A DNA stretch of 54,129 bases, taken from the NCBI GenBank assembly GCA_018433085.1, contig JAHDRW010000039.1, positions 1 through 54,129 on the forward strand, written 5' to 3'. The notes below the pieces were generated by a model. It did no database searches. It was not told where the DNA came from and worked only from the letters and a program-made list of their open reading frames with translations. The DNA comes from Deltaproteobacteria bacterium. Its GTDB lineage: Bacteria > Desulfobacterota > Desulfomonilia > UBA1062. Shown piece by piece: positions 53,925 through 54,129 of the stretch. A program made the position numbers and the translations under genes. The stretch's first letter is position 1. Each line of letters begins with the position of its first letter.

Positions 53925-54129
53925 TTTTTTCAATTTTGCATTTGCTGTCTTAACTTGGTCATCCAACCATTCAGTATAACGATTCATTGCATCTTGCAGA
54001 TCTTGATCAGTTGGCTTGATATAGTATAGGTCCATACCCTTTAGGCTATGTCCAAGAATAGTGTCTCTAAGGGCTTTATCAATACCAGCTCGGAGCATAT
54101 AAGTTTTAACGGATGTCCGTATATCATGA
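53889..54129 (-). CDS. Tyrosine recombinase/integrase, C-terminal end only
   Basis: Frame entering from the right edge. Catalytic motifs HDIR (HxxR, at the very edge), LGH (about 20 residues later) and the nucleophilic tyrosine in MDLYYIKP are visible, followed by a helical tail (DLQDAMNRYTEWLDDQVKTA). The last residues KGTHCGTQKMHS are encoded by the GAGTACC repeat. The N-terminal arm-binding and core-binding domains lie beyond the window. It would catalyse integration/excision at the adjacent tRNA-Arg. AT-rich codon use differs from all neighbours, a sign of transfer. Confidence 0.9.
   Translation of the reverse strand, partial: HDIRTSVKTYMLRAGIDKALRDTILGHSLKGMDLYYIKPTDQDLQDAMNRYTEWLDDQVKTANAKLKKGTHCGTQKMHS

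Larger units (their letters stand above)
53676..54129. mobile_element. Left edge of an integrated element at tRNA-Arg
   Basis: From the tRNA 3' end onward, base composition falls sharply in GC. The segment holds GAGTACC direct repeats, an inverted repeat, and the end of an integrase gene pointing toward the tRNA. The body of the element lies beyond the window, so its type and the distal attachment site cannot be seen. Confidence 0.75.

Noticed and set aside
1..54129. CRISPR array, insertion sequences, rRNA
   Set aside because: No regularly spaced repeats, transposase genes or rRNA sequences seen; the only mobile signal is the integrase at the right edge.

Overview
The window is GC-rich and densely coded. 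It looks like a chromosomal segment of an anaerobic or microaerophilic bacterium of the Desulfobacterota (former Deltaproteobacteria) type. This is inferred from gene content: a HMGL-type synthase next to NADP-isocitrate dehydrogenase, the order recO-glyQ-glyS, split glycyl-tRNA synthetase, several radical SAM proteins, a hemerythrin protein, and a branched-chain-type ABC importer interleaved with two AMP-forming ligases. No rRNA or species-diagnostic marker is present, so the assignment is tentative.

Layout, left part (1-21.4 kb). A chemoreceptor gene truncated by the window edge and a small LapA-like membrane protein come first. A three-module sugar enzyme (HAD phosphatase + trehalose-6-phosphate phosphatase + GH65) follows, abutting the C-terminal stub of a class I fructose-bisphosphate aldolase. 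Next is a minus-strand operon hisS-aspS-LysM lipoprotein-HMGL synthase with sensor-like tail-icd, which links two tRNA synthetases to the citrate/isocitrate step. A second minus-strand group is ndk-like, trmO, Na/Pi cotransporter and a radical SAM gene. Divergent from it are a hemerythrin gene with a palindrome over its predicted -10 box and a second radical SAM paralogue. A seven-blade RCC1-type lipoprotein with a recent internal duplication closes this part.

Middle (21.4-31.1 kb). After a long non-coding leader ending in a strong hairpin terminator, one plus-strand operon encodes a periplasmic binding protein, both ATPases and both permeases of a Liv-type importer, a long-chain-type acyl-CoA ligase, a PaaK-type ligase and a class II aldolase-like protein. 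The arrangement suggests import of an organic acid followed at once by CoA activation.

Right-middle (31.3-50 kb). A minus-strand housekeeping operon (RodZ-like HTH membrane protein, mgtE, recO, glyQ, glyS, dgt) faces a plus-strand run: a B12-binding-type radical SAM/DUF2344 protein, a P1B copper ATPase with three YHS and two CxMHP-type metal-binding modules, a four-PAS histidine kinase with its NarL-type regulator, a candidate small RNA carrying an anti-Shine-Dalgarno sequence, a degenerate nucleotidyltransferase-like protein, a TPM-domain protein and a LemA protein.

Right end (50-54.1 kb). A UvrD/PcrA helicase and a U32 peptidase-family protein are followed by tRNA-Arg(CCT). Immediately beyond the tRNA the sequence becomes AT-rich and carries repeats plus the C-terminus of a tyrosine recombinase: this is the edge of an integrated genetic element whose body lies outside the window.
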